Below are positions 12,136-24,065 of a DNA stretch of 64,000 nucleotides, piece after piece; positions within the stretch are counted from its first letter, which is position 1, and every line of letters starts with the position of its first letter. The notes beneath the pieces are model-generated. The model saw only the letters and a program-made list of their open reading frames with translations. It did not search any database and was not told where the DNA came from. The stretch is from Paramecium pentaurelia. Taxonomy: Eukaryota > Ciliophora > Oligohymenophorea > Peniculida > Parameciidae. Both the position numbers and the translations under genes were made by a program. The DNA lies in NCBI GenBank assembly GCA_905183005.1, contig CAJJDO010000133.1, forward strand, positions 124,001 to 188,000, read 5' to 3'.

Positions 12136-15100
12136 ATGATTAATCATTTCTTGCATAATTGGCACCTACCTGTAGGAGATCCAATTGAGTATGAAGAAAT
12201 TAGAAGATATGATGATGGAAGAAGAGTAAATTTTAGTTGATTACAATAGAGATATGATAAAACATTAAGAGAGAAAGGTGGTATAGAGTACTATTTAGTA
12301 TCTAAAAAATTTATTAAATAATGGAAATATTATGTGGATTATTACGAAGAAATGGGAGATTAATAAAAAGAGGCGAGAAAGAAAGTTTTGAAATTTAAAT
12401 ATATTAGCCTGATAAAATCAATTCTGATTTGTAATGCAACGAAAAGGTTTTTAAATATATACCTGAAGATCATATATATAATTCTAGTATTCGTTATTTG
12501 GAAAATGAATGGGATTATGAATATGTAAGAATAATTATTAAAAACAAATAGATTCTTAAGGATGTTTTCGATTTATTTAAAGAGAAATATTCATCAATTG
12601 AACCATAAAAAAGAATTGGATTTTATTATGAGAATGAAAAAAAAAAAATTGTTTATCCAAATTTGGCTCGAGTATATAATTTTATTAATTTTAGTTTACA
12701 TTGATCTACTAGTCTTTAAGAGACAACAAAATTTATAGTGTAAAAGCATAAGTAGACTATCATTCTGAAATTAAATCTTGGTTAGATTTATTGAAAGCAA
12801 CATTCTAAGATGAATATAAATAATATCCAATAAAAAATATAAGAATCTGGTTACCTAGACATTAGAATTTCAAAGTTGATGTAATAACAACATAATTAGA
12901 ATAAACTATGCTTATTGATGGAGATATTTTACAAGAAAATATTATGATTTTTCAATTAGAATCAAAAAGAGATAATTGTTTAATTTTAGATTTTGAATCA
13001 AATAAATGGCAATTTAATAAAATGAATTAATAATAGTAAATTTAATTTGATACTGAACTCTTATTCAACAGAGCTTTAAATGGTTGTGGTAAATATGTAT
13101 GTGATTTTCCATAATGTAAATTGAATAATGGATTTCTTGAATAAGATTTTAGTTAAGATGATATCAAAGGAATATGTTAATAATTGGTAGAAAATGAAGA
13201 AGTTAATTGGAATTAAATTTGTTATCAAATAAAAAAAATTAATGATAAAATGGTTCCATTATAAATGTCTGATTTTTAATAAGATTTACAAGAAGCTACT
13301 ATAAAAATTTCTAATTAATTGGAAATATTTGGAGCATCATTTGTTGAAAATTTTTATAATAAATCTGGTGTTTATATAATAGATCAATAGAATGTAGATG
13401 TTGATTCTAATTTAATTATTGATACATAAAAGAAATTCATCAATTACAAAAAAGGATTTAGTTTAATAATAAATAATTTATTTTCTGAAAAAGAAAAAAA
13501 TTTAGAACCTTTAAGTAATTTATATTAATTAAGAGCACTTTATTTATTATTACAATTTCGTTAATATTTAGAATATATTGTTGATGAAAAATCTTAAATA
13601 ATATTAAAAATTATTAGAAGACTTGATGTTAATTAAAAATTATAATTATCTAGATGGTTTACAAATCTGTCAAAAGCAGAATTTGAAGATATTACAAAAA
13701 AAATAAAAAAGTTAATAAATTCTGAGATTCTAAGACAATAACATACACCATTAATGCCATTTCTAGAAATAGAAGATTCATAAAAAATGGTTGGTTTATT
13801 TGAATTATTCCAAATCTTATAAAAATCAAACAAAATAAATACTAGATTATAATCTTCAGAATTTATTATTGATCTTATAACTAAATTATATAAACAAGAT
13901 GCTGACAAAGAAGAATTTTCATAATTTAGGTATTATGCAGCTAAATAATGGAGAAACTATTCATTTACTTTTTGTTTATATGCTTGGTCTATACCTATTG
14001 AATTTAAATCAAAATTACTAAGTTTAGATTGTAAAGTTAAATAACATGATAGTATGAGTCATTCAGTAAAGTATCATTTCACTGGATAAGCACCATATCT
14101 TAGTTTATAAATTGAAAGAAACAATATTATAGAATCAGCAATAAAATAATTATAAATAACTCATATTCCATTAAAGAATCCTTTAAAAGTTTAATTTATA
14201 GGAGAACAAGGTGTAGATGAAGGTGGTCCAAAAAGAGAATTTTTTAGATTAATGATGGAAAAATTAATTTCACCAGATTATGGAATGTTTATTCCAAAAA
14301 ATAATGGAACAATTTACTGGTTTAATCCTAAATCTTTTGAAATGCCTATATACTATTCATTGATAGGAAAGTTATTAGGATTGGCTCTTTATAATTAAGT
14401 ATTGTTAGATGTACGATTTCCAACTGTTTTATTCAAGAAATTATAGAATGAAAAAATTACAGAAGAAGATTTAAAAGAATTAGATATGGAAATTTATACA
14501 GGATTTTAATATTTAAGAGAATAAACTGATTCTAATTTAATTTAGAATCTTGCTCTAAATTTTAATGCAAGTTATGTTGTATGGGGAGAAGCATATTTTG
14601 ATGATTTGAAAGTATATTGATATATATTTAAAGCCTAATGGATTTTAAATTAATGTCACAAAAGATAATAGAGAAGAATATATAGAATTATATACTGATT
14701 GGTACTTAAATAAACTTGTTAAAAATTAGTTTGATTTATTGTATTCAGGATTTAAATCTGTAGTTGATGGAGATGGAATAAAAGTAGTCATTATTTTATA
14801 AATTAGTTATTTTCAGGAGAGGAATTATAAGCATTAATTATTGGTTTACCACACTTTGATTTAAAAGACTTAGAATTAGTTACAAAATATGATGGTTATG
14901 ATGATAAATCTGATTATATAAGGTATAAATAATGATATTTAATATAAATAGATACTTTTGGAATTGTATACATTCATTGAATATTGAAATGTAAAAGAGA
15001 TTTTTGTTTTTCTGTACAGGAACAGATAGGATTCCTGTAGGAGGATTAAAATCAATAAAATTTGTTATTTAAAAGCATGGTGAAGGTATGATTGATTAAA

Positions 15101-15240
15101 TAATATTAGATACTGAATAATTACCATCAGCTCATACTTGTTTCAACGTTTTATTATTACCTCTTTACAAGAAGAAAGAAATATTAAGGGATAAATTAAT
15201 GATATCTTTAGATAATGCAGAAGGTTTTGGATTAATGTGA
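12136..15240 (+). CDS. HECT-type E3 ubiquitin ligase with DUSP-UBL N-terminus
   Basis: ATG 12136 to TGA 15238-15240; six introns (24, 23, 23, 22, 23, 29 nt) leave 987 codons. Residues about 30-130 form a DUSP domain, otherwise known from ubiquitin-specific proteases: GIEYYLVSKKFIKQWKYYV, PDKINSDLQ and DYEYVRIIIKNK. A ubiquitin-like stretch follows (YPIKNIRIWLPRHQNFKVDV ... LIDGDILQENIMIFQLE). After a helical linker comes a complete HECT domain: FIGEQGVDEGGPKREFF, LIGKLLGLALYN, the C-lobe LFFCTGTDRIPVGGL, the catalytic Cys in LPSAHTCFNVLLLP, and the acidic end EGFGLM. The enzyme should accept ubiquitin from an E2 on that Cys and pass it to substrate lysines. The DUSP-UBL plus HECT combination is unusual. 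It lies tail-to-tail with a kinase gene. Confidence 0.93.
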
Positions 15241-15432
15241 ATAATAATATTAAAGTATTTTTATTCTAAATACAAAAAGTTTTTTTAATATAAAAATAAA
15301 ATAAATAAATTAGAGTAAAATTTATAATTAGTTTAATAATTTCAATCTAAATAAATATCATTTGGATTTATCAATTAAAAATTCTGAATTGGAAATTATT
15401 CATCTAAAGATATTGCAGCTTAAACACTAGCT

Positions 15433-16915
15433 TCAAAGCCACTTAAATTAATAATATTATTACTCCAATAATTTTTAATCCAAAAAGAATTTAAGCATAT
15501 CAATTATTTATTATTATTCAATTCTTTTGTAATTACTTTAATAAAACATCTCAATAAAAGAACTAAGAAATTTAGGACTGCCTTAAATGAGAATTAAATC
15601 TTTTTACAATTAGTTATTATAATTAGCTATATATTTTTTTTCATTATAGTATTCTTTTTTAACTTGAATTATTTGTTATTAATATTACGGATGTAAATTT
15701 AAATTATTTTGACATAATTTTAAATGCTACAATAAAGTATCAAAATTATTCTTTTAGAAATGAGGATGTATATCTGATATTATAATATGAATAAATCCCA
15801 TATAATAATTAAGTTATTTCATTCCTAAAAATAATAAACAAAATAAAGCAGCTTTTTTATAAATCTATTAATCAATTGAAAACTTTTTACAAACTGATTT
15901 ATAAAATAAATATTTTCTGTAAAATATTTCTTATATTTAGTATACTATATCAAGAAGATTAGATATATGTTTTGTTTGTAAATTGTATAATATTATAGAA
16001 GTCGAATTGAATATTGAATCCTAAAATAAAAATTACTTTTTAATATTTAGTATTGGATGTTAAAAAAGTTGATCAAATGATATTCTCTCCTCTTCTTTAT
16101 ACACAATCATCTTTTATAGCAAATCAACTATCTATTCTGCATAAGAGTAATTAGGAAGTTGGCATTAAAACTCTTTTTTTTTGAGGATCTAATGGAAATT
16201 CTATAAATCTGATTTTGTTTACAATACTATTGGCATATTTCCATTAAAAAATATTTAATATAATATTATTCCGAAAGAATAAATGTCACATTTTCCTGAA
16301 TATGCTTATTGATTAAAAATTTAGGGAGAAGCATAAAGTGGAGTTCCCATAGTTGTATAATAATCAGTTTTACAGTAATTTTCTGAGATTTTACTAAATC
16401 CAAAATCTGTAATCTATGCGGATTTTGTAATATTTTACTTTATAAACTCTTCTCCCTTTATTTTTAATTTTCACTAATATATTAGAAGGCTTAATATCTC
16501 TATGAAGAATATTATTTTGATTTAAAATGCGTATTCCATTAGTAATTTATGTTAAAATATTAAAACACTCTTCATCAGTATACCATAATTTATTTTTCTA
16601 TAAAATATTAAATTCTTATTCTAAATCCATATCGCATCTTTCCATTATGATTTCAAATTGATGAATTTATTCAAATATATGTATTATATTCACAAGATTC
16701 TCAGGTTTAAGCTTCATTACTTTTGCCAATATTTTAATCTCATTTAATGATTGATTCATGGTATGTTCTTTTTTTTTGATAATCTTTACGCATAGAGGTT
16801 CCTTTTATTTACCATCTTTTCTTTGGCATTCATAAATTTATCCATATTGTCCCATTGAAATTAATTTTGTTTCTGTTTCTTCTATAATATATTAATCTCT
16901 ATCATTCTTATCCAT
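15433..16915 (-). CDS. Ser/Thr protein kinase
   Basis: ATG 16915 to TGA 15433-15435 with one 25-nt intron, 485 residues. The kinase domain covers about residues 10-290. Visible parts: a weak glycine loop (ISMGQYGQIYEC), CVKIIKKKE with the ATP lysine, NEIKIL for helix C, LHRDIKPSNILV, ITDFGFSK, and MGTPLYASPQ with DIYSFGIILYQ. All catalytic residues are present. The C-terminal 200 residues are helical and rich in Q, K, L and aromatic residues with no known domain. The start codon lies inside the last codons of the neighbouring membrane gene (overlap 16902-16915), which suggests either a later start or that the neighbour is not functional. Group assignment is uncertain; the compact N-lobe and large tail resemble ULK/NEK-like ciliate kinases. 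Confidence 0.88.
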
Positions 16916-17693
16916 TTTTCAAGTATTTTAGTTTATAAAATAATAAAATAAAAAACAAGGTATATAATATTATATCTATAAATACTAAATCATTATTTGA
17001 ATATCTCAATTGATGAATAAATTCTATTCTAATAGGAAACTCTTTTCCATTTGGTAAATCCTAAATTGCGAATAAATACTAATCAGGATTAGTATCAGAT
17101 TAAATTGTTCATTAATTATTACCTACTTATTCTATTATCATTTAATTTGTTATTTCATTAAATTAATTAAATCTTACATCGAAATCCCCCCAATATATTA
17201 AATTTTTAATCATTATCAGCTAATAGTAAATGAAGTGGATGATATCCATATTTAATTATATATTTATTATCATTAACTTATTCAAAATAAAACGAAGTTT
17301 TTAAATATTTAGAACTAGTGATATTAGAAATGATAATCAGAAATAGTTATAATGTGTATTAATTTTTTTAGGTTTAAATTAAACAATCATTTGTTGTTTT
17401 AGACTCCTATATCGATGCAGAATATTTAGAATATTAACAATAAACTAAAGATTTGTAAATTAATCTTTATTGCTATGTGTTCTAAAATCAAATTCACTCT
17501 TATATCCTAAATTATTTGAGATTAATCTTAAAATCGATATTTATTGTTTAATGTATTTTGACTGTTTATATTGATAAAAAATATATGATATCTTTATTCT
17601 CTATATATAAATATAAAAGGAAAGGGAAATTGAAAAATAAGCATAGATGATTACAAATTCATTATTGTTTTTTATATAAATTTTATAAATCAT
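16902..17693 (-). pseudogene. Two-TM membrane protein gene, apparently disrupted
   Basis: From ATG 17693 the minus strand encodes a hydrophobic N-terminal segment (FVIIYAYFSISLSFYIYI), a polar middle part (LGYKSEFDFRTHSNKDQ; further on FYFEQVNDNKYIIKYGYHPL), a DLPNGKEFPIRIEF region, and a C-terminal TM (FIDIILYTLFFILLFYKLKY) ending at TGA 16902. The pieces lie in different frames. One shift falls at a run of six G, and an in-frame TGA interrupts an otherwise protein-like stretch (VGNN-stop-TIQSDTNPDQ). The N-TM/ectodomain/C-TM plan recalls TMEM231-type transition-zone proteins, but the similarity is weak. Either a pseudogene or one carrying sequencing errors. Confidence 0.4.
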
Positions 17694-17772
17694 CTGATTT
17701 ATACTATTATATTACAAACTTCAAATTGAATTAAGTTGTCAAATCACATCAATTTTAAATTATTATATTCGA

Positions 17773-19540
17773 ATGATGCATAAAATCTTAAATAGATATG
17801 TTTATTCAGAAGATGATGAAATAGGTCATGGGGCTTATGGAACAGTCTTTAAAGGCCTTGATTCTATTACGAAATAATGTGTAGCGATAAAATGTATACT
17901 GAATTTTAAATCTTAGTACTGAATACAGATGATATATAGGAAGAGGATTCCATTTGCAAATTTCAAAATGAAATGAGCATAATCAAAGATTTATAAAGTC
18001 CAAATATCATAAAATTAATTGATTGTTACTCAGACATCAAACAAAATGTATACTTTAAATATACGTTAGATAGCTGTCTTTGATTATTGTGATGGTGGAG
18101 ATTTGTTGAAATTTCTTGAAAGAAATAACAATTCCTTAGATGAAGAATCAGCTTTAAGAATATTGATTTAAATAGTCAATGCATTCAGAAAAATTATAAC
18201 AAAAGGTTATATTCATAGAGATGTTAAACCAGCCAATATTTTGATAAAAAATGGAATTTTTATGATGGCTGACTTTGGATTTGCTACTAAGGCTACTACT
18301 TATGAATTTTTTTAATAGCCTGTTGGTACTCCATTGTATATGTCACCTTAATTGCTTGATAATGTCCCATACACATCTAAATGCGATATATGGTCGATTG
18401 GAATTATAGCTTATTAACTAGTTTATGGAAAGTAACCCTGGCCTTATGGAGATTATAAATCTTATCTAAAGAATATAAGATGTTATCCTATTAGATTTCC
18501 TGTTGAAAAAACAGTGTCTGATTTATATAAAAGTATTTATATAACAAAAATAATAGATTTCATAAGATAATGTCTCAAAATTGACGAAAAGTAGAGATTA
18601 AATTGGTCAGAATTGTTTGAACATCCGTACTTTGATTCTAGAGCTTTGAAATACAATATCAATGTAATTATAAAATTATATGAATTAGAATATTTAAAAT
18701 TAAAACGAATTTGATAATAATATATTAGAACATTTACAACTTATAATCAAGATAAGAAAATTAAATTTTGAAGAGTAATTTTAATTATTTGATGTCAACT
18801 AAGAAGGAACTTTAAGTTAGAATTAATTTTTTAGATTTATTTAAAGAATAGATCCTTCATTAACCGATCAAGAGTTATTTAGTATTTATAAGTTATTGGA
18901 TGTATAAAAATAGTAAAAGGTAAGTTCAAATTAATTTAAAATACTTTTCAATAGTAACGAATCAAATGAATTTAAAGATACATATAAGAAATTTATTTAA
19001 GAATTTTAAGATTTGGTTTAAATAAATAAATTAAAAATTGAAAATATTTTTAATTTTTATGATAAAAAGCAAGTTGGAAGATTAGGATTTGAAGAATTCT
19101 CTAAATTAGTATATAGAGTTAAACCAACATTATTAAAATATGAAATAGTATTTGTAAGTTAAGATGTTATATAATAGATATTTGCAAAATTTGATAAGGA
19201 AAATGTTAATTCAATAAGTTTAGAGGATTTTAAAAGAATAGTAAGTCCTTAATAGACAGTTGTAGATAAAATAATGTTAAAAGTATCATATTTAATTAAT
19301 AAGAAAATAAAATAAGACATTATATAATATATGAGATAAAACAATTTAACAAATGAATATATATTTAAAAAGTACAACAAAAGTAGATCCAACAAACTCA
19401 ATTTGGAAGAATTTAAACTATTTTGCAAAGAGTTTAAAAATATACTATAAAATAATGAAATAAAATAACTATTTAAATAAGTGGATAAAAATAATGATAT
19501 GGTTTTAAGTTATGAAGAATTCAATAATTTTTTTAATTGA
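17773..19540 (+). CDS. Calcium-dependent protein kinase (CDPK-like, EF-hands)
   Basis: ATG 17773 to TGA 19538-19540; introns of 23, 22 and 25 nt leave 566 codons. Kinase domain residues about 8-275: EIGHGAYGTVFKG, VAIK, YIHRDVKPANILI, MADFGFAT, VGTPLYMSPQ, DIWSIGIIAYQ. After a short junction come EF-hand-like units: FDVNQEGTLSQNQFFRF, FYDKKQVGRLGFEEF, FDKENVNSISLEDF, YNKSRSNKLNLEEF and VDKNNDMVLSYEEF. Only the last has a near-canonical calcium loop (D-N-D-V-S-E); the others have lost one or more ligands. This is the plan of plant and protist CDPKs, in which calcium releases the kinase from its junction helix. No N-terminal myristoylation glycine is present (MMHK), so it is probably cytosolic. 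Confidence 0.9.
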
Positions 19541-19971
19541 ATTTGAAATGAATTTGTAATTATTATTATATTTGATAATTTATAAATTAAAGAATAAAGG
19601 AATTGTTTTATACTTTTAAGATTACTTTATTATATGATTTAACATATATATAATATTTATTAATATTTTAAGTCTTTCTTATTAACAATATCATATTAAA
19701 CAAAATTACAAAAAAGAAAGTACTATAAAATTTTTCTTATTAATTTTAACCACTTTAATAATGTTTGGCAATGTAATAATAAATAATTATAAGAATGTTC
19801 AAATTATCTTAATCAAGCTATATAAATAATAGAACTTATCAAATGTAAGTATTATAATAATGATAAAATTAATGTATAGATATATTTATAATTTATAAAA
19901 TATTCTAATAATAAATAGATTGTAAAGTTTGAATAAAGAATTTTGAGTAGTAAAATACAAAATAATAAGTT
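19541..19971. other. Intergenic between convergent genes
   Basis: A 431-bp AT-rich spacer at the 3' ends of two convergent genes. No structure or frame stands out. Confidence 0.4.
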
Positions 19972-20507
19972 TCAAATTAAAACACCTTCAAACCAATTTC
20001 CTATGATAATTTAGTCTCCATAAAAACGACCTTTTCCATGAATCATACCGTTAATGAAATGACCTTCAAATTTCTAACCATTTGTAAGTGTTAGAATGCC
20101 TTCTCCATGCATTTTATTTTATTTAAAATAGCCTTTGTAATCATGCCAACCATCTTCAATAGTATTTAAATCTTTGGGGTCAATTTTAGGTTTAATCAGA
20201 TGCGGAGATTGATTAATCAAAATTCCAAATCCCTCATAAAGGTTATTGAACCATTCTCCAGAATAGACTTCTTAATTTTCAGTATTGAATAAGACTCCCA
20301 TGCCATGTCTTTATGATGGTGGAATACCTTAACCCCTATAAGTGCAACCATCTTCATATTTGAGATATAACTCTATATTGTAAATATAATAGAAATACCT
20401 TCTAATCGTTGTTTGTAATGAGTATTACGAGTTCGTTGACCTACTTCTAAGATGGTACTTGCTTTCATGATATCTTAATTATATGGTATTTGTATTGATT
20501 CTCTCAT
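19972..20507 (-). CDS. MORN-repeat protein
   Basis: ATG 20507 to TGA 19972-19974 with a 26-nt intron gives 169 residues. The body is a row of MORN repeats: YEDGCTYRGQGIPPSQRHGM, YSGEWFNNLYEGFGILI, DYKGYFKQNKMHGEGIL, TNGQKFEGHFINGMIHGKGR and GDQIIIGNWFEG. MORN repeats form elongated beta-hairpin scaffolds that sit on membranes or in ciliary and basal-body structures. An in-frame upstream ATG at 20594 would add 29 residues and cannot be excluded. No catalytic domain is fused. The function in this organism is not determinable beyond a structural role. Confidence 0.88.
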
Positions 20508-20798
20508 TTGTTTAATGGAAGATGGAATAACCTAATGATAAGAATTAAGTATTTTACAGTCATTCTAGGTGATGCAATATATGGATTGCAACATTGTTAT
20601 GGTTGTTTAGGTTAAGCATAATGAATACGAGAGTAATAATTATAATACATAAAATAAAAATAAGAAGTTCTAAATTAGAATGAGGTAGATTGATTGATAA
20701 AATTATTAAAATTATGGAACTAAAGAATAAAAGTGATAAATAATTAAAGGATTTATTTGGATGTAAATACACTATAATGAAAAAGATTTTAGAATAAT

Positions 20799-21428
20799 AT
20801 GAGTGAATATCCAAAACGAATAATAGGTAAAAGAGCTAAAACACCAAATATTATATTTTATTTGATTGAATTTGAGACTCCTACTCATAAAATTAGGACA
20901 TAATGGATTGAATTATACAAATTGGGGAATTATTTAGATATGATAGAATAATATGAAACAAGAAATAATCAGAATTATTATATGGAATTATTGAAAGAGA
21001 TAATTGAAGATGATGTTTAATATGAATAGATAAGAGAATTAGAATCATTAAAAACAACAGAAGATTAAATATGTAGATAAACAACAACTGATTTTATGAT
21101 TCCATAACGTGAAAATTAAGAATTTGTATATCATTTAAAGAAAGAAAGTAATTAATAAGTGGAATTAAATAAAGAATTAAAAAATATTGCAAAATAATTT
21201 TAAAAAGGAGGGAGTAGAGTAGCATTTACTGAAGAATAAATAATTAAAATAATTACTTATGCTAAAGATGAATTGGATAATAATAAATATATGTTCTTGG
21301 TGGAATGGAAACCAAGAGAAAGTGGACAACCAATAAGACCATCTTGGGTTGGATAAGAGAAGATGATATAATATGCTCCATAATATTTAGAACGTTATGC
21401 AAATGAAAAGGGTTTTAAATTAAATTGA
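20799..21428 (+). CDS. Hypothetical protein with possible chromo-like C-terminus
   Basis: Uninterrupted frame from ATG 20799 to TGA 21426-21428, 209 residues. The N-terminal two thirds are charged and helical. The C-terminal 50 residues (NKYMFLVEWKPRESGQ, RPSWVGQEKMIQYAPQYLE) resemble the beta-strand plus helix layout of chromo or chromoshadow domains (LVEWK and PSW motifs), though the aromatic cage is not obvious. If right, it would be a histone-tail reader. Without a search this is a hint only. Confidence 0.6.
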
Positions 21429-21475
21429 AGTTATTTATATATTATATATATATATATAAATTATATATAATATAT

Positions 21476-22048
21476 ATGTCTCGAGATCCATAATTGGAAT
21501 TATTGAACATAGAATCCACTTTAAGAGAATTCATATAAATGCCACTTACAAATAAATTATATCATTAAATAGAAACTGATTTCACTGCTGAACCTTGGGA
21601 TGTTCCTATTACTCCTGCAAAATCAAGTTAATAAAAAAAAAGAATTATTACATTTAAATAACCAATAACTAGATTATTACCAAGACAATCAATTACTGAA
21701 ACACCTACTAATATTTCAAGACCAAAAAGTTGTCATCATAAAAGTGCATTTGTAGAATTAGGAATACCAACTCCTCAACCAAGTTATCCTAAAGTTCTAT
21801 AAAGAATTATTATTTCTGCTTAACATAAATCCTCTCGTAAGAACTCTACAAGTTAATATAGATAAAAATGTCTAAAGAATATTCTACTTGCATAAAAATA
21901 AAACAGTTAATAATGTAATTACACTCATACATCAACTGATTATTTTAATTTCATATCTTCAATCAATCCAGTTTCTCAAAAAAATAAAACAACCACAGAA
22001 CCTTTTTTAAAAAAATTTAAGCTTAAACTTAATAATATGCTCAATTGA
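21476..22048 (+). CDS. Basic Ser/Thr/Pro-rich protein, hypothetical
   Basis: Frame from ATG 21476 to TGA 22046-22048, 190 residues, no intron. The product is basic and low in complexity (many K, Q, S, T, P), with SP and TP sites (DVPITPAKSS, GIPTPQPSYP) that could be proline-directed phosphorylation targets. No folded domain is seen. It starts 47 bp after the preceding gene on the same strand and ends 12 bp before a convergent gene, which shows how compact this region is. Confidence 0.6.
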
Positions 22049-22060
22049 TTAATTATAGTA

Positions 22061-23023
22061 TCATTATTATACTAGTTATTATTATATTATCTTATTAACT
22101 ATAGTCTTTGGATCATAACTCAATATTTAACTGTATAGTTATTTATTCACTGTTGTGTTCCCTCTTATTTAAAATACTTTCAAAGATGAAATATTGAAAT
22201 TCTACTTTTTTAATGTCATCAAATATCCTATTGCTACAACACTTGTTATTGAATAACCATCCTATAATTATATATTATAATTACTGGACAACACAGTAAT
22301 ATAGGGGCATCTTATGATTCAATCAAATCTGTAATTTAATAAAAATCAATAAATTATTCTCCCCCTTCACTTATTGGATAATTAATATAATTATATTATT
22401 CTTTTTTCCAACTAGATAATTAAGCATCAGGTTCATATTTCTTTAAATCAATTATTGTCTTTATTTATAAAGCATCCAATTACTTTTTACTATTAGCATT
22501 CAAATTACTTCCTAGATATAATTTGTTCTCTTAAAGTTATTAAGGGAATTAAGAATAAGCAAATAAGACTTTCTATTAATCTTCATTATTATCCAAATTC
22601 TCATAATTTTATAAAATTGTTTTTGAAAATGTGTAAAAAGGATATTTATCTAAGAATGCATCTACTGATGTTTTCAAATAATAAATTTTGTATTCATTCA
22701 TTTTAAAACTTTGAATTAAATCCTTTATTAATTGAGCCTCTTGTTCAATCTTTTAATAATCATCATTAACAATCACCATTCTACGAATAGGTTAAGTATG
22801 ATATTTCTCTTCATTTTTCTTTGCATTTGTATCATGTTTCTCAATGTGAGATGTCATCATTGAAACATCATTCTGAATGCAAAAACTTCCTCTTATTTAC
22901 TTTTACTCAAAAAACTCCAACTTTCTTAAATCTGCTATTAATAAATGTCTATTATCCTAAATATATAATCAATAATTTAACATTCATCATATTATAAAAC
23001 TCCATCATTTAAATCGCTTTCAT
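22061..23023 (-). CDS. Rhodanese plus dual-specificity phosphatase-like protein, likely pseudophosphatase
   Basis: ATG 23023 to TGA 22061-22063; introns of 25 and 23 nt leave 305 codons. Residues 15-135 look like a rhodanese/CH2 domain (RHLLIADLRKLEFFEQ, IRGSFCIQND) as in MAP kinase phosphatases. The second half has the dual-specificity phosphatase fold: ENKLYLGSNLNANSKKQLDA, IKTIIDLKKYEP, and the loop ILLCCPDGYSITSVVAIGYL. The family signature is HCxxGxSRS; here the Cys is kept but His is Cys and the essential Arg is Ile. Loss of this Arg abolishes phosphate binding in known enzymes, so this is probably a STYX-type binding protein. It has the MK-STYX domain order. Confidence 0.82.
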
Positions 23024-23344
23024 ATTGGGATTAATTAAATATTAATTTATATTAATTTATTCATTAATACATTTGATTTTCTTAAAATAATATCGAATTG
23101 TGATTAGTAATAGACTATTTTAAGATAAATCATAGGAATTCTTTTAAAATAAATAAAAAGTTATTCAGAATAAAATTGATTTAAAGATTTATGGTTTAAA
23201 TCAATAAGATTTATATATTTAATGTTAGAAATAAAGAGATCATTAGAATATAGATATTTAATTGAAACTCTTATTTTATATATATAATTAAACTGCAATG
23301 GTGTGATTTTATTATTTTATATTTTATGTACTTGTTTATATTTA
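23024..23344. other. Intergenic
   Basis: A 321-bp AT-rich spacer between two minus-strand genes; no feature seen. Confidence 0.4.
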
Positions 23345-24065
23345 TCAAACCTTTTACATTGATACAATGTCAACACTGGAAACATCATCTTCCCAAGCTG
23401 TGATTTGATCAAACACATCGTCGGTAAGAATCTAAAAGAATTATTTAATAAAGTACCTTATCATCTTCAATGATCATTGACATGATAATCTTCTTGGCTC
23501 CATATGCAATTTCTTCATATTTGACCTCCTTTCCCCAAACTAAACCATCTGGATTAATGGTTTCCTTAACTTTTTTGGCTGTGGCTTCTAATAAAGCTTA
23601 ATCTGTGGCTTCAAAGATCTTAACTTCAAAGATCACAATAGTCTTGGCAACTGGCTTAGGTTTGTTTTTCTTGGCCAAAGCTTCTTATTTCTTTTATTCA
23701 GCCAAAGCCTTAGCTTTCTTTTCAGCTTCAGGATCAACATCATCATCTCCGAAAAGATCGACATCATCATCAGCAGCCTTCTTTGGCTCTTCCTTCTTTG
23801 GTGCTTCCTTCTTTGGCTCTTCCTTCTTTGGTGCTTCCTTCTTTGGTGCAGCAGCTGGACCCCATTAAGCTCTAACAGCTGGTGTGAAAGAGTTGAGGAG
23901 TAAATACCAGAAATAAACTTCTGGGAATTGATCCTTTGGTGGAACACCTTTCAAAGCATTGAAGATTCTGACATCATCAGCTCCTGGAAGATCTCCATTC
24001 AAATAATTGTTAGTTGAAAGGAATTCATTAACTTAACCAAGGTTTTCGACTGTGAATTATGCCAT
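23345..24065 (-). CDS. Elongation factor 1B (guanine nucleotide exchange subunit)
   Basis: ATG 24065 to TGA 23345-23347 with one 25-nt intron (near 23433) gives 231 residues. The N-terminal part (MAQFTVENLGQVNEFLSTNN) is the GST-C-like eEF1B region, ending around FTPAVRAQWGP. A Lys/Glu linker (KKEAPKKEEPKKEA) leads to the acidic DDDVDLFGDDDVDPEAEKKA motif typical of eEF1B alpha and delta. The C-terminal exchange domain follows: KTIVIFEVKIFEAT, INPDGLVWGKEVKYEEIAYG, KKIIMSMIIEDD, and the end SSVDIVSMQKV. The protein reloads eEF1A with GTP during translation. Base composition is less AT-rich than in neighbours, as expected for a highly expressed gene. Confidence 0.96.
23778..23848. repeat. 30-bp tandem repeat inside eEF1B linker
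   Basis: A 30-bp unit (CTTCTTTGGCTCTTCCTTC...) is repeated about 2.3 times. On the coding strand it encodes alternating KKEAP and KKEEP pentads. It explains the long overlapping frames on both strands here. Confidence 0.75.

Noticed and set aside
18918..18952. Possible 35-nt intron in the CDPK-like gene
   Set aside because: Splicing it leads straight into TGA, while reading through keeps a coherent EF-hand region.
23605..23947. Overlapping frames of Ser/Phe-rich and Arg/Lys-rich character on both strands
   Set aside because: They are alternative frames of the repetitive Lys/Glu linker of eEF1B.
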